A stretch of 64,000 nucleotides of DNA. It comes from Jiella soli (GTDB lineage: Bacteria > Pseudomonadota > Alphaproteobacteria > Rhizobiales > Rhizobiaceae). The notes below the pieces were generated by a model. The model did no database searches, was not told the origin of the DNA, and saw only the letters and a list, made by a program, of their open reading frames with translations. The stretch spans positions 298,265-362,264 of the forward strand of contig NZ_JAJAVB010000002.1 of NCBI RefSeq assembly GCF_020615385.1, read 5' to 3'. The number at the start of each line of letters is the position of its first letter. The first letter of the stretch is position 1. Position numbers and translations under genes: made by a program. Positions 26,351 to 36,475 of the stretch are shown in pieces.

Positions 26351-26708
26351 GCAGGTTCGAGCCAAAATCCAGGCGGTTGCTCCCGGACATTCCGCAGACG
26401 CGGCTGCAAATCACGATGCCAGCGCCTTGGCCGGCAGAATCGGCACCGCGGCACCGGTGTGGTTCGCACTCGAACGGCGCGGGACTTAAGCCAGATCGGC
26501 GAAGGGTTCAAGCGCCGATTTGCCCTGGAAGTGTGCTCGTCGGCGCTTCCGCATAAAAACCGGGTGCGCTAGAAACCGCCGCTGGCAGCCGCCGCGTCCA
26601 TATCCGGCGGTCGGGCCTCCCGCGGGGCCCCATGCGTTTGCCATCCCGGCGCGCGGACGGCAGCCTCCGCACCGACCGCGCGGCAGACCGGATAATGGAG
26701 AATGACCG
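26351..26708. other. Gene-free stretch after tRNA-Ser
   Basis: No supported gene. Long open frames on the minus strand overlap this stretch but are shadows of the msrA region. It probably contains the promoter of tRNA-Ser (minus strand, just right of 26350) and of the small membrane protein gene starting at 26709. Confidence 0.4.
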
Positions 26709-26996
26709 ATGCGTTTCCTTCTGCGCCTGATCGGACTGATATTCCTGGCGACGGGCGTCGTCTTCGCCGTCGGCGACATCGCCCGCTCGATCGCCAACGA
26801 ATCGACCCGGCTGATGACGATCAGCGAGGCGGCGAGTGCGATCAACCTGACCTTGGAGCAGACGACAGCCGTCGGCAGCCAGACGATCGCCGTCGCGATG
26901 AACTGGTCGATCGCCGTGTGCTGCGGCGTGGTCGGCATCGTCCTTCTTCTCCTCGGCCGCCAGCCGGCGTCGCGCCGGCGGCGCCGCGCGATCTGA
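26709..26996 (+). CDS. Small two-segment membrane protein
   Basis: The protein has 95 residues with hydrophobic segments at about 3-23 and 64-87 and a basic C-terminus (RQPASRRRRRAI). The region between them is polar and would face the periplasm if both ends are cytoplasmic. No family with a known function is recognised. The ATG at 26709 has GGAGAATGACCG just upstream. It stands alone before msrA. Confidence 0.65.
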   Translation: MRFLLRLIGLIFLATGVVFAVGDIARSIANESTRLMTISEAASAINLTLEQTTAVGSQTIAVAMNWSIAVCCGVVGIVLLLLGRQPASRRRRRAI

Positions 26997-27136
26997 CGCG
27001 GCGGGCTTGAACGGGCTCGCGCGGCGACCGACATTGGCGCATGAACGGGCGCCCTGCCCCGGCGAACGGGCCAGCCCCGAAGAGGCGGCCGCCGAGCGGG
27101 CATGGCGGCCCGAAATCCCGGCGAAGGACAGGCGCG

Positions 27137-27805
27137 ATGTATATCCTCGACATGTTTTCCAAGAAGATGAAGCTGCCGGGGCCCGGCGAGGCTCTTCCCG
27201 GCCGGTTCGAGCCGATCCCCACGGCCGAAACCCACTTCATCAGCGGCCGGCCGTTGAAGGGTCCCTTCCCCGAGGGCGTTAAGACGGCGATGTTCGGCAT
27301 GGGCTGCTTCTGGGGCGTCGAGCGCAAGTTCTGGCAGACCGAAGGCGTCCATGTCACCGCGGTCGGCTATTCCGCCGGCACCACGGCGAACCCGACCTAT
27401 CAGGAGGTCTGCACCGGCCAGACCGGGCAGAACGAGGTGGTGCTCGTCGTCTACGATCCGGCAGTTGTCTCCTATGACGATCTCCTCAAGCTCTTCTGGG
27501 AGGGCCACGACCCGACGCAGGGCATGCGTCAGGGCAACGACATGGGCACGCAATACCGTTCGGGCATCTACACCTTCTCCGAGGAGCAGGCCGAAGCCGC
27601 GCGCGCTTCGAAGGAGCGCTATCAGGCAGCGCTCGCCAAGGCCGGCCACAAGGGGACGATCACCACAGAGATCCAGCCCGCGAGCGAGTTCTACTACGCC
27701 GAAGACTACCACCAGCAATATCTCGCCAAGAATCCCGGCGGCTATTGCGGCGTCGGCGGCACCGGCGTCTCCTGCCCGGTCGGAATCGCAGCCGTTTCGG
27801 CCTGA
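27137..27805 (+). CDS. msrA: Peptide methionine sulfoxide reductase A
   Basis: The 222-residue enzyme reduces methionine-S-sulfoxide in proteins. The catalytic cysteine C57 is in the signature [13 protein letters not shown], and a resolving cysteine pair lies at the C-terminus in [13 protein letters not shown]. The first 45 residues are the extension usual for the longer MsrA group. The ATG at 27137 was preferred to an upstream start lacking a ribosome site; M7 is an alternative. It probably works with thioredoxin in the cytoplasm. Confidence 0.93.
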   Translation: MYILDMFSKKMKLPGPGEALPGRFEPIPTAETHFISGRPLKGPFPEGVKTAMFGMGCFWGVERKFWQTEGVHVTAVGYSAGTTANPTYQEVCTGQTGQNEVVLVVYDPAVVSYDDLLKLFWEGHDPTQGMRQGNDMGTQYRSGIYTFSEEQAEAARASKERYQAALAKAGHKGTITTEIQPASEFYYAEDYHQQYLAKNPGGYCGVGGTGVSCPVGIAAVSA

Positions 27806-27888
27806 CCGGCATCGCCGACTCGGCGAAGGGGTTTCCGCCCTCCGCCTTCGGCACGCCCTTCTGCGATCGGCGCTGTAATGCGGGGCCT

Positions 27889-27915
27889 CGCTCCGACTCC
27901 TATTCGGTCGGAGCG
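27889..27915 (+). terminator. Hairpin after msrA (weak terminator candidate)
   Basis: A nine-base-pair stem CGCTCCGAC / GTCGGAGCG with a nine-base loop lies 84 bases after the msrA stop. No clear T-run follows, so it may be a weak terminator or only a structured spacer. Confidence 0.35.
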
Positions 27916-27951
27916 AAACATTCCGGCGGTCTTTGCCGTTGTCTTGGCTCA

Positions 27952-28227
27952 ATGACGCCTCATCTAGCCATTATGCCCATGCGACAGACAATCGAACCCC
28001 ATGCGCCGGTCTCCACCGAGACGGCCATCCGCAATGCCGTCGACTGCGCTGATGCGCTGACGCGGGCGCTCCGCGAGGCCGCCAGACTCGGCATCCGCCT
28101 CCACGTAAAGGTCGAGACCGAGGAGGCCGAAAGCGGCCAGCCCTCCTGCAGCCGCGTCCTCGTCGGGACACCCCAGCATGACGAAGGACGGCGGCCCGAG
28201 GATCTGAACTCCTCGAACGACGGCTGA
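27952..28227 (+). CDS. Small hypothetical protein
   Basis: The 91-residue product begins MTPHLAIMPMRQTIEPHAPV. A helical core TAIRNAVDCADALTRALREA is followed by a strand GIRLHVKVETEE and a polar tail. Codon use fits the neighbours. No family is recognised. The start could also be the ATG at 27973. It is a plausible but unproven gene. Confidence 0.5.
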   Translation: MTPHLAIMPMRQTIEPHAPVSTETAIRNAVDCADALTRALREAARLGIRLHVKVETEEAESGQPSCSRVLVGTPQHDEGRRPEDLNSSNDG

Positions 28228-28450
28228 GCGCGACGCAGAGGCCTTCTCGGCAGTGGCGTCCGCTTGTTGGACGCCTCACCGCTGCCCCCTGCCCTACAGG
28301 AGTGATCGGACAGCAGGGCCGGCCATTTTGCCCCCTGAGTCAAATGATACGGTCTTCCGAACGGCGGATAACGCGGATTTGACCGAAAGGCATGCTTCCC
28401 TCGGCGCCGTCCCTTCGAACCTTCCTGATGATCGGAAGGAGATTGCGACG

Positions 28451-28870
28451 ATGACCAGACAGATCTTTCTCGCCTGCCTCAGCCTGTTTGCGGCTCTCGC
28501 CTTCGCCGCGCCGGCCGCTGCGGACGACGCCTCGGACATCCGCTCGGTGATTTCGCGCCAGCTCGACGCGTTCCGGTCGGACGACGCGCCGGCCGCCTAT
28601 TCTCATGCTGCGCCGAACATTCAGGCGATGTTCCCCACGCCGCAGGTCTTCATGGGTATGGTGCAGTCGGCCTACGATCCCGTCTACCGGCCGAACAGCG
28701 TCGTCTTCGGCGCACTGAAGGCGGATGGAACGGGCTTTCGCCAGGAGGTCCACCTCACAGACCGCAAGGGCCAGAGCTGGATTGCGAGCTATACGCTCGA
28801 GCGCGAGCCGGATGGGACGATGAAGATCACCAGCTGCACGCTGCGCAAGGGCGACGACCTCGCCGCCTGA
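28451..28870 (+). CDS. Secreted DUF4864 protein
   Basis: The 139-residue protein has a signal peptide (about 1-23, MTRQIFLACLSLFAALAFAA, cleaved after PAAA). The mature part begins DDASDIRSVISRQLDAF and carries the DUF4864 pattern with AYSHAAPNIQAMFPTPQVFM. The fold is probably NTF2-like. The function is unknown. The ATG at 28451 has AAGGAGATTGCG upstream. It seems to be a monocistronic periplasmic protein. Confidence 0.8.
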   Translation: MTRQIFLACLSLFAALAFAAPAAADDASDIRSVISRQLDAFRSDDAPAAYSHAAPNIQAMFPTPQVFMGMVQSAYDPVYRPNSVVFGALKADGTGFRQEVHLTDRKGQSWIASYTLEREPDGTMKITSCTLRKGDDLAA

Positions 28871-28948
28871 TACCGAGACCTGCCGCTTGGCTGTCGCCTT
28901 GCTGAAGACAATTGTTCTGAGATCCGACCGCGCCGCCTGACCGGAATG

Positions 28949-30082
28949 TCAGACCCGCGGCGGCAGATCGCCCCTGGCCCAGCCGGCCGACGTCTCTTCT
29001 GAAAATTCGCCGAAGCGCCCGGCCTCGATCGCCGCGCGAATTCCTCCCATCAACTGCTGGTAGTAGGCGAGATTGTTCCAGGTGAGCAGCATGCCGCCCA
29101 GCGCCTCGTCGGAACGCACGAGATGATGGAGATAGGCGCGCGAATAGTCGCGACTCGCCGGGCAATCGGAGGTCTCGTCGAGAGGCCTCGGGTCCTCCGC
29201 GTGGCGGGCGTTCTTCAGGTTCACCTTGCCGAAGCGCGTATAGGCAAGGCCGTGCCGGCCGGCTCGCGTCGGCATCACGCAGTCGAACATGTCGATGCCG
29301 CGGGCGACGGACTTCAGGATGTCATCGGGCGTCCCGACCCCCATCAGGTAGCGCGGCTTGCTCTCCGGCAGCACTGGCACCGTCTCCTCCAGCGTCGACA
29401 GCATCACCGTCTGCGGCTCGCCCACCGCGAGCCCGCCGACGGCATAGCCCTTCAGCCCCATCGCGGCGAGGCCTCGTGCCGAGCGGATCCGCAGGTCCGT
29501 CTCCGTCCCGCCCTGGACGATGCCGAACATCGCCTTGCCGGGCTGGTCCCCGAAGGCGGCCTGGCACCGCTCGGCCCAGCGCAGCGACATCTCCATCGCC
29601 CGCTCGATCTCGGCGCGCTCCGCCGGCAGGCGGATGCATTCGTCGAGCTGCATCTGGATGTCGGAGTCGAGAAGCCCCTGAATCTCGATCGAGCGCTCCG
29701 GCGTCAGCGAGTGCTCCGAGCCGTCGACATGCGAGCGGAAGGTGACCCCCTTTTCGTCGAGCTTTCGAAGCGCGGCGAGCGACATCACCTGGAAGCCGCC
29801 GGAATCGGTCAGGATCGGATGCGGCCAGCGCGCGAATTCATGCAGTCCACCGAGCCTCGCCACGCGCTCGGCGCCCGGCCGCAGCATCAGATGGTAGACA
29901 TTGCCGAGGATGATGTCGGAGCCGAGGTCGCGCACCTGGTCGAGATACATCGCCTTGACCGTTCCAGCGGTGCCGACGGGCATGAAGGCCGGCGTGCGCA
30001 CATTGCCGCGCGGCATCGAAATCTCGCCGCGCCGCGCCTTGCCGTCGGTGGCGAGACGCGTGAAGGTGAAGTCTTCGCTCAT
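28949..30082 (-). CDS. tgt: Queuine/preQ1 tRNA-guanine transglycosylase with altered zinc site
   Basis: The 377-residue enzyme swaps guanine 34 for the queuosine precursor in tRNAs for Asp, Asn, His and Tyr. The catalytic aspartates are kept in [12 protein letters not shown] and [12 protein letters not shown]. The zinc site differs from E. coli: the CxCxxC region reads [16 protein letters not shown], so two of three cysteines are serine (S305, S310), and the expected histidine is N336 (TWNNL). One cysteine (C307) remains. Domain length is normal. It forms an operon with queA, whose stop is 17 bases upstream of this ATG. Confidence 0.9.
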   Translation of the reverse strand: MSEDFTFTRLATDGKARRGEISMPRGNVRTPAFMPVGTAGTVKAMYLDQVRDLGSDIILGNVYHLMLRPGAERVARLGGLHEFARWPHPILTDSGGFQVMSLAALRKLDEKGVTFRSHVDGSEHSLTPERSIEIQGLLDSDIQMQLDECIRLPAERAEIERAMEMSLRWAERCQAAFGDQPGKAMFGIVQGGTETDLRIRSARGLAAMGLKGYAVGGLAVGEPQTVMLSTLEETVPVLPESKPRYLMGVGTPDDILKSVARGIDMFDCVMPTRAGRHGLAYTRFGKVNLKNARHAEDPRPLDETSDCPASRDYSRAYLHHLVRSDEALGGMLLTWNNLAYYQQLMGGIRAAIEAGRFGEFSEETSAGWARGDLPPRV

Positions 30083-30099
30083 CGTCGGCCCAGCCCTCT

Positions 30100-31188
30100 T
30101 CAAACCCGATCCAGAAGGCAGGCGTCGCCATAGGAATAGAAGCGGTAGCCCGAGCGGATCGCGTGGTCATAGGCCGCGCGCATCGTCTCCAGGCCCGACA
30201 GGGCCGAGACCAGCATGAACAGCGTCGAGCGCGGCAGGTGGAAATTGGTCATCAGCCGGTCGACGGCTCGAAAGCGGTAGCCGGGCGTTATGAAGATGTC
30301 GGTCGGCCCGGAAAAGGGACGGATCGTCCCGTCCGCATCGGCGGCGCTCTCCAGGAGCCGGAGCGCGGTCGTGCCCACGGCGACGAGCCGCCTGCCGGCG
30401 CGCCGCGCCGCATTCAGCCGATCCGCCGTCTCGGCGTCGATATGGCCGATCTCGGCATGCATCCTGTGCTCTGCCGTATCCTCCGCCTTGACCGGAAGGA
30501 ACGTGCCCGCCCCCACGTGAAGCGTCAGATATTCCGCCATGACGCCGCGCTCCGCCAGCCGCGCCATCAGTTCGGGCGTAAAGTGAAGGCCGGCCGTGGG
30601 CGCGGCGACCGCGCCTGGCTCCTTCGCATAGATGGTCTGGTAGTCGGCGCGATCTTGGTCGTCGTCCGGCCGCTTGGAGGCGATATAAGGCGGCAGCGGC
30701 ACATGACCCATGGCGGTGATCGCCTCGTCGAGGGCCGGACCCGACAGCTCGAAGCGCAAAGTCGCCTCACCGCCTTCGCCGCGCTCCTCGACGACCGCAT
30801 CCAGCGAGCCGAGGAGGCAGGCGCCGGCCTCCTCCCTGCCGAAGGCGATGCGGTCGCCGGGCTTCACCCGCTTGCCCGGCCGCACGAAGGCCGCCCAGCG
30901 GTCCGGCGCGAGCCGCATGTGCAGCGTCGCCTCGATCTGCGCGACCCCCTGCCCCGGCACGGCGTCGGTGCGCCGACGCAGGCCCGTGAGCTGCGCCGGG
31001 ATCACCCGCGTGTCATTGAAGACGAGGATGTCGCCGGGATCGACGAGATCGGGCAGATCGCCGACCGTCCGATCCGTCAGGCTGCCGTCAGCCGCAACGC
31101 GGAGCAGCCGCGCGCTTTCCCGCGGCACGGCCGGCCGAAGCGCGATCCGCTCCTCCGGCAGGTCGAAGTCGAAGAGATCGACGCGCAT
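30100..31188 (-). CDS. queA: S-adenosylmethionine:tRNA ribosyltransferase-isomerase
   Basis: The 362-residue enzyme begins [20 protein letters not shown] and carries [22 protein letters not shown] and [10 protein letters not shown], all typical of QueA. It transfers the ribosyl part of SAM to preQ1 in tRNA to give epoxyqueuosine, the step after Tgt. It is full length. It reads with tgt in one unit and lies just downstream of the two cyclophilin genes, which face the same way. Confidence 0.96.
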   Translation of the reverse strand: MRVDLFDFDLPEERIALRPAVPRESARLLRVAADGSLTDRTVGDLPDLVDPGDILVFNDTRVIPAQLTGLRRRTDAVPGQGVAQIEATLHMRLAPDRWAAFVRPGKRVKPGDRIAFGREEAGACLLGSLDAVVEERGEGGEATLRFELSGPALDEAITAMGHVPLPPYIASKRPDDDQDRADYQTIYAKEPGAVAAPTAGLHFTPELMARLAERGVMAEYLTLHVGAGTFLPVKAEDTAEHRMHAEIGHIDAETADRLNAARRAGRRLVAVGTTALRLLESAADADGTIRPFSGPTDIFITPGYRFRAVDRLMTNFHLPRSTLFMLVSALSGLETMRAAYDHAIRSGYRFYSYGDACLLDRV

Positions 31189-31209
31189 CGTTCGACAGGC
31201 GATATCGGC

Positions 31210-31680
31210 CTAGAGGTCGGCGGCGACCCGCATGGTCGTGATCTGGTCGGGATCGCGCACCGGCTCGCCGCGCTTGATCTTGTCGATATTATCCATGCCC
31301 TCGATGACCTCGCCCCACACAGAGTACTGGCGATCGAGCCAGGGCGCCCGGTCGAAGCAGATGTAGAACTGCGAATTCGCCGAGTCCGGGTTCTGGGTCC
31401 GTGCTGCCGAAACGGTGCCGCGCTTGTGCGGCTCGGCGGAGAACTCGGCCTTCAGGTCCGGCTTGTCGGAGCCGCCGGCGCCCGTGCCGGTCGGATCACC
31501 GGTCTGCGCCATGAAGCCTTCGATGACGCGATGGAAGACGACGCCGTCATAGAAGCCCTCGCGCGCGAGTTCCTTGACCCGGGCGACATGGTTCGGAGCC
31601 AGATCGGGGCGAAGCTTGATCACCACCTTGCCCTTGGTGGTTTCCAGGACCAGGACGTTTTCCGGATTGTCGTATGCCAT
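31210..31680 (-). CDS. ppiB: Cytoplasmic cyclophilin-type peptidyl-prolyl isomerase
   Basis: The 156-residue protein folds as a single cyclophilin domain with FHRVIEGFMAQTGDPTGTG, NSQFYICFDRAPWLD and EGMDNIDKIK. It lacks a signal peptide, so it should act in the cytoplasm. The ATG at 31680 follows GGAGGCCCTG and was preferred over earlier in-frame starts. It follows the periplasmic paralog by 137 bases; the two share long nearly identical stretches. Confidence 0.92.
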   Translation of the reverse strand: MAYDNPENVLVLETTKGKVVIKLRPDLAPNHVARVKELAREGFYDGVVFHRVIEGFMAQTGDPTGTGAGGSDKPDLKAEFSAEPHKRGTVSAARTQNPDSANSQFYICFDRAPWLDRQYSVWGEVIEGMDNIDKIKRGEPVRDPDQITTMRVAADL

Positions 31681-31817
31681 CAGGGCCTCCATAGCGTCTT
31701 CATTAAAAAGCGAAACGGTCCGGATTGTGCCCGGACCGCTCACGAACATGGTGTCTCTTTGGGCGGATTCGACCGTCGGCACAAGCGCCCCGGTCGAATG
31801 GGTCGCAAAGAGCGCGC

Positions 31818-32390
31818 TTACTTCTTGTCGGCTGCGACGCGGACCTTGAGCATCTTGTCCGGGTTCTCCACCGACCCGTTCTCGGACGGATCGCCCTTCT
31901 TGATCTTGTCGACGACGTCCATGCCGGACGACACCTCGCCGACGACCGTGTACTGGCCGTTCAGGAAGTCGCCGTCGTCCAGCATGATGAAGAACTGCGA
32001 ATTGGCCGAGTTCGGATCCTGCGCTCGCGCCATGCCGACGGTCCCGCGCTTGAACGACTCGTCGGAGAATTCGGCCTTCAGGTCGGGCTTCTTCGAGCCG
32101 CCCATTCCGGTGCCCGTCGGATCGCCGGTCTGCGCCATGAAGCCTTCGATGACGCGGTGGAACACGACGCCGTCATAGAAGCCTTCCCGCGCGAGCTCCT
32201 TGATCCGGGCGACGTGGTTCGGCGCCAGGTCGGGGCGCAGGCGGATGTCGATGTCGCCGTATTTGGTGGTGATGACGAGCGTGTTCTCCGCGTCGTCCTT
32301 GGCCGGACCCGCCGCCTGTGCGGCCGAGGTTCCGGCGAGAATGGAGAAGGCGAGCGCAGCCGCCAGGCCGATCGTGGCAAGAAACTTCAT
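31818..32390 (-). CDS. Periplasmic cyclophilin-type peptidyl-prolyl isomerase
   Basis: The 190-residue protein has a signal peptide (about 1-26, MKFLATIGLAAALAFSILAG, ending AQA) and a cyclophilin domain with FHRVIEGFMAQTGDPTGTG and NSQFFIMLDDGDFLNG. It should fold or turn over periplasmic proteins. It is the tandem paralog of the cytoplasmic enzyme and probably arose by duplication. The gene is 41 bases upstream of the coaD stop on the opposite side and reads the same way. Confidence 0.92.
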   Translation of the reverse strand: MKFLATIGLAAALAFSILAGTSAAQAAGPAKDDAENTLVITTKYGDIDIRLRPDLAPNHVARIKELAREGFYDGVVFHRVIEGFMAQTGDPTGTGMGGSKKPDLKAEFSDESFKRGTVGMARAQDPNSANSQFFIMLDDGDFLNGQYTVVGEVSSGMDVVDKIKKGDPSENGSVENPDKMLKVRVAADKK

Positions 32391-32431
32391 GTGTCGGTGA
32401 CCCCCGGGAGACAGCGGCTGTCCCCCTCGGA

Positions 32432-32929
32432 TCAGCCGACCTTGTTTCGGATCGCTTGCGCGACGTTTTCGGGCACGAATCGTGAAACGTCCCCGCCCAT
32501 CTTGGCGATCTGGCGAACCAATGTGGCGGTAATGGGCCTTACCGCGGGCGAAGCGGGGAAGAACAGCGTCACGACCTCCGGCCGCATCGCGCCGTTCATC
32601 CCGGCCATCTGCATTTCATAGTCGAGATCGGTCCCGTCGCGCAGGCCCCGAACGAGGGCGACCGCTCCGGCCTCGCGCGCCGCCTCTACGACGAGACCGT
32701 CGAAGGCGACGACCGAGACCGCGTCCTGCCGCTCGCCAAGTCCGCCGTCACGGGCGAGCGCTTCCCGGATCATCGCCGCGCGCTCCTCGAAGTCGAACAT
32801 CGGCTGCTTGCCCGGATGTACGCCAATCCCGACGACCACATGCTCGAACACGCGCAGCGCCTGGATCAGAACATCGAGATGTCCGAGCGTCATCGGGTCA
32901 AAGGACCCGGCATAGAAGGCCCGGCTCAT
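32432..32929 (-). CDS. coaD: Phosphopantetheine adenylyltransferase
   Basis: The 165-residue enzyme has the nucleotidyltransferase motif [12 protein letters not shown] near the N-terminus and [18 protein letters not shown] in the middle, plus the C-terminal SRFVPENV. It makes dephospho-CoA from 4'-phosphopantetheine and ATP in coenzyme A synthesis. Length is normal. It begins the minus-strand group coaD, two cyclophilins, queA, tgt, a gene order common in Rhizobiales. Confidence 0.96.
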   Translation of the reverse strand: MSRAFYAGSFDPMTLGHLDVLIQALRVFEHVVVGIGVHPGKQPMFDFEERAAMIREALARDGGLGERQDAVSVVAFDGLVVEAAREAGAVALVRGLRDGTDLDYEMQMAGMNGAMRPEVVTLFFPASPAVRPITATLVRQIAKMGGDVSRFVPENVAQAIRNKVG

Positions 32930-33097
32930 CTTGTGCCGTCCCTTCGAACGATAGCCTCTCCCTCGGCCGGACGCCGCAGGGTCAGCGCGACAGACACGCT
33001 TCCCGCCCCTAACATCTCGTTAACTCCATCGTGAACTTGCCGGAACCGTTTGGGGTCTGGGAACGAATACCGCCGATCATCATTTGAAATGCGAACA

Positions 33098-33241
33098 ATG
33101 GAGATCGCCCCAATGCTGGTTTTCGCTCTGTCAATGGCCATGGTCCTGATGCTCGCGACGGCTACCGCCATCACGCTCCACAGTGAGGCGCAGGACGCCC
33201 GCGTCAAGGTTCTGGCAAAGAAGTCGCGCCGCTTCTACTGA
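33098..33241 (+). CDS. Possible small single-pass membrane protein
   Basis: The 47-residue product begins MEIAPMLVFALSMAMVLMLA, one hydrophobic helix, and ends in a basic tail KKSRRFY. There is no strong ribosome site, and the frame could start earlier. The gyrA terminator hairpin follows at 33326. It is a plausible small membrane peptide, but coding is not proven. Confidence 0.4.
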   Translation: MEIAPMLVFALSMAMVLMLATATAITLHSEAQDARVKVLAKKSRRFY

Positions 33242-33325
33242 TCCATGCGGCGAAGGCTCGTCACGCCGGGCGCGAGGCCGCTGCCCGGAGCATGAGGCCA
33301 ATCTATTCCCGCGTTAAGCGGAAAA

Positions 33326-33353
33326 GGCGCTCGGTGCGGATGCACCGGGCGCC
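33326..33353 (-). terminator. Rho-independent terminator after gyrA
   Basis: A 12-base-pair stem GGCGCTCGGTGC / GCACCGGGCGCC with a GGAT loop lies 10 bases beyond the gyrA stop. Read on the minus strand it ends in TTTTCC; on the plus strand it is followed by ATTTTA. It can serve gyrA and perhaps the convergent small gene. Confidence 0.85.
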
Positions 33354-33362
33354 ATTTTAGTT

Positions 33363-36203
33363 CTATTCGTCGGTGTCGGGCTCGTCGCCGCCATCATCGT
33401 CGGGAACATCCGGTTCCTCGCCCGTGGAGCCCGCCCCACCCGGATCCTCCGCCGACGGGGCATCAGTGCTGTCGGCTTCGGCTTCGCCGGCCTCGTCCTC
33501 GCCCTGGTCCGGAATTCGCTCGACCGATACGACCCGCTCGCCTTCGGCCGTGCGGAAGATCGTAACGCCCCGCGTCGCGCGACCGGCTATGCGAATCCCT
33601 TCGACCGGCACCCTGATCAGCTGACCGCGATCGGTGACGAGCAGGATCTCGTCCCCGGCCTCCACCGGGAAGCCCGCGACGAGCTGACCGATCTCGCCCA
33701 TCCGGTTGATGTCGGTGGCGCGAATGCCCTTGCCGCCGCGCCCGGAGGTGCGGAAGTCGTAGGACGACGAGCGCTTGCCGTAGCCATATTCGGAGACCGT
33801 CAGCACGAACTCCTCGTTCGCACCGAGGAAACCGTAGCGCTCGGCGTCGATCGCAACGTCCTCGACGCCCTCCTCGTCCACCACGGTCTCGGCGGCGGAC
33901 TCGCCTTCCACCGCGCGGCTCATCTTGATGTATGTCGCGCGCTCGGCCGGGGTCGCATCGACATGGCGCAGGATGGCCATCGAGATGACGCGGTCGCCAT
34001 TGGTCATCGAGATGCCGCGCACGCCGACCGAGTTGCGGCCGGCAAAGACGCGGACATCCGTCGTCGGGAAGCGGATGCACTGGCCGGAAGATGCCGTCAG
34101 CAGGACATCGTCCTCCTCCGAGCAGGTCGCGACGGCGAGGATCTCGTCGCCCTCCTCCTCGAGCTTCATCGCGATCTTGCCGTTGCGGTTGACCTGGACG
34201 AAGTCGGAGAGCTTGTTGCGCCGCACGGTGCCCCGCGTGGTCGCGAACATGACGTTCAGCCGCTCGGCCGCGTCAGGATCGCTCGGCAGCGGCAGGATCG
34301 AGGTGATCCGCTCGCCCTTTTCGAGCGGCAGGAGGTTGATCAGCGCCTTGCCGCGCGATTGCGGCGTCGTCAGCGGCAGCCGCCAGACCTTTTCCTTGTA
34401 GACGATGCCCCGCGAGGAGAAGAACAGGACGGCCGTATGGGTGTTCGCCACGAACAGCCGAGTGACGGAATCCTCGTCGTTCTTCAACGACATGCCCGAG
34501 CGGCCCTTGCCGCCGCGGCGCTGCGCCCGGTAGGTGCCGAGCGGCACGCGCTTGATGTAGCCGCCATGGGAGACGGTGACGACCATGTCCTCGCGCGGGA
34601 TGAGGTCCTCGTCCTCCATGTCCGCCGCGCCCTCGGTGAGCTGCGTGCGGCGCGGCGTCGAGAATTCATCCCGGATGGCGGTGAGTTCCGCCTTGATGAT
34701 CTCGCGGACCTTGGTGCGCGAGGAGAGGATCTCGAGATACTCCTTGATCTCCTCGCCGATCTTGTTGAGCTCGTCGCCGATCTCGTCGCGGCCGAGCGCC
34801 GTCAGCCTCTGAAGGCGGAGGTCGAGAATGGCGCGGGCCTGCGCCTCGGAGAGGCGATAGGTGCCCTCCTCCGAGATCCGGTGGCGCGGATCGTCGATCA
34901 GCCGGATCAGCGGTGCGACGTCCCTCGCGTCCCATTCGCGCGTCATCAGCTGCTCGCGCGCGGTCGCCGGGTCCGGCGCGGCCCGGATCAGCTTGATGAC
35001 CTCGTCGATATTGGCGACGGCGATGGCGAGACCGACCAGCACATGGGCCCGCTCGCGCGCTTTGCGCAGCAGGAACTTGGTGCGCCGGTTCACCACCTCC
35101 TCGCGGAAGGCGACGAAGGCCGACAGCATATCGGTGAGCGTCAGCTGCTCGGGCTTGCCGCCATTGAGCGCCACCATGTTCGCGCCAAAGGAGGACTGCA
35201 GCGGGGTGAAGCGGTAGAGCTGGTTGAGAACGACGTCAGAGGAGGCGTCGCGCTTCAGTTCGACGACCACCCGGTAGCCGTCGCGATCGCTCTCGTCGCG
35301 GATGTCGGAAATCCCCTCGATGCGCTTGTCGCGCACGAGATCCGCCATCTTCTCGATCATCGTCGCCTTGTTCACCTGATAGGGAACCTCGGTGACGATG
35401 ATCGCCTCGCGCTCGCCGCGGATCGTCTCGATATGCACCTTGCCGCGCATCAGGATCGAGCCGCGGCCGGTCGCATAGGCCGACTGGATACCGGCGCGCC
35501 CGAGGACGAGCGCTCCGGTCGGGAAGTCCGGCCCGGGGATGATCTCCATCAGCTCGTCCAGCGTGATCGCCGGATTGTCGATCATCGCGATCGTGCCGCC
35601 GATCACCTCGCCGAGATTGTGCGGCGGGATGTTCGTCGCCATGCCGACGGCAATGCCGCCGGAGCCGTTGACCAGAAGGTTCGGAAAGCGCGCCGGCAGG
35701 ACGACCGGCTCCATTTCGCGCCCGTCGTAATTCTCCTGGAAGTCGACGGTTTCCTTGTCGATATCCTCGAGCAACGGGTCGGAGATCTTCTCCAGCCGGC
35801 ACTCGGTGTAGCGCATGGCCGCCGGCGGATCGCCGTCAATTGAGCCGAAATTGCCCTGCCCGTCGATCAGCGGCGCGCGCAGAGACCAATCCTGCGCCAT
35901 GCGCACCAGCGCGTCGTAGATCGCCGAATCGCCGTGCGGGTGGAACTTACCCATCACCTCGCCGACCACGCCTGCCGACTTGCGGTAGGACTTCGTCGAG
36001 GTGAGACCCATCTCGTGCATGGCGTAGAGAATGCGCCGATGCACCGGCTTCAGCCCGTCGCGCACGTCCGGCAGCGCACGCGAGACGATCACGCTCATGG
36101 CGTAATCGAGATAGCTGCGCTGCATTTCTTCGATGATCGAGATGGAATCCATGCCGCCGCCCGTAGGATCCGGCGGCAGCGGGGTCTTGTCGTCTTCGGC
36201 CAA
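33363..36203 (-). CDS. gyrA: DNA gyrase subunit A
   Basis: The 946-residue enzyme introduces negative supercoils with GyrB. The catalytic tyrosine Y132 is in [12 protein letters not shown]. The quinolone-target positions (S83 and D87 in E. coli) are S93 and D97 in [12 protein letters not shown], both susceptible-type. The GyrA box is QRRGGKG. The C-terminus has the beta-pinwheel repeats and an acidic, disordered tail rich in Asp, Glu and Gly (about 45 residues). The start is TTG at 36203 with AGGA upstream; an ATG 17 codons later (M18) is the alternative. Confidence 0.97.
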   Translation of the reverse strand: MAEDDKTPLPPDPTGGGMDSISIIEEMQRSYLDYAMSVIVSRALPDVRDGLKPVHRRILYAMHEMGLTSTKSYRKSAGVVGEVMGKFHPHGDSAIYDALVRMAQDWSLRAPLIDGQGNFGSIDGDPPAAMRYTECRLEKISDPLLEDIDKETVDFQENYDGREMEPVVLPARFPNLLVNGSGGIAVGMATNIPPHNLGEVIGGTIAMIDNPAITLDELMEIIPGPDFPTGALVLGRAGIQSAYATGRGSILMRGKVHIETIRGEREAIIVTEVPYQVNKATMIEKMADLVRDKRIEGISDIRDESDRDGYRVVVELKRDASSDVVLNQLYRFTPLQSSFGANMVALNGGKPEQLTLTDMLSAFVAFREEVVNRRTKFLLRKARERAHVLVGLAIAVANIDEVIKLIRAAPDPATAREQLMTREWDARDVAPLIRLIDDPRHRISEEGTYRLSEAQARAILDLRLQRLTALGRDEIGDELNKIGEEIKEYLEILSSRTKVREIIKAELTAIRDEFSTPRRTQLTEGAADMEDEDLIPREDMVVTVSHGGYIKRVPLGTYRAQRRGGKGRSGMSLKNDEDSVTRLFVANTHTAVLFFSSRGIVYKEKVWRLPLTTPQSRGKALINLLPLEKGERITSILPLPSDPDAAERLNVMFATTRGTVRRNKLSDFVQVNRNGKIAMKLEEEGDEILAVATCSEEDDVLLTASSGQCIRFPTTDVRVFAGRNSVGVRGISMTNGDRVISMAILRHVDATPAERATYIKMSRAVEGESAAETVVDEEGVEDVAIDAERYGFLGANEEFVLTVSEYGYGKRSSSYDFRTSGRGGKGIRATDINRMGEIGQLVAGFPVEAGDEILLVTDRGQLIRVPVEGIRIAGRATRGVTIFRTAEGERVVSVERIPDQGEDEAGEAEADSTDAPSAEDPGGAGSTGEEPDVPDDDGGDEPDTDE

Positions 36204-36475
36204 GGAGCTGTCCTGACTGCCTCAAAAATGCTGATTTGCTATAGCGCGCCACCGGTTCGAGAGCAAATTTTCGGAGCCGGATACCGCCAGTCTTCTCGTA
36301 TATGTTTCAACTACTTACAGCGGCTGCAAAAGAAAACATGATGGCGGCGACGGCGCTGCGTCCATTTCCGCCGCATTCGGCCACGACTCGCCGCGAAACA
36401 CGCGCGCGCGATCGTCTTTCGCCGAACCGGCGAAGCTGTTAGGCAGGGTGACGATCGCCTTTCCGACGGGGCCCG

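Noticed and set aside
26112-26365. Open frames on the minus strand reading [18 protein letters not shown] and similar
   Set aside because: They are translations of the tRNA-Ser gene and its flank, a well-known false protein pattern.
26486-27952. 488-residue open frame on the minus strand over msrA
   Set aside because: It lies opposite the intact msrA and membrane protein genes; low-complexity Arg/Gly composition is typical of a high-GC shadow frame.
33963-35843. 626-residue open frame opposite gyrA
   Set aside because: The other strand is certainly gyrA; the frame has the composition of an antisense shadow.
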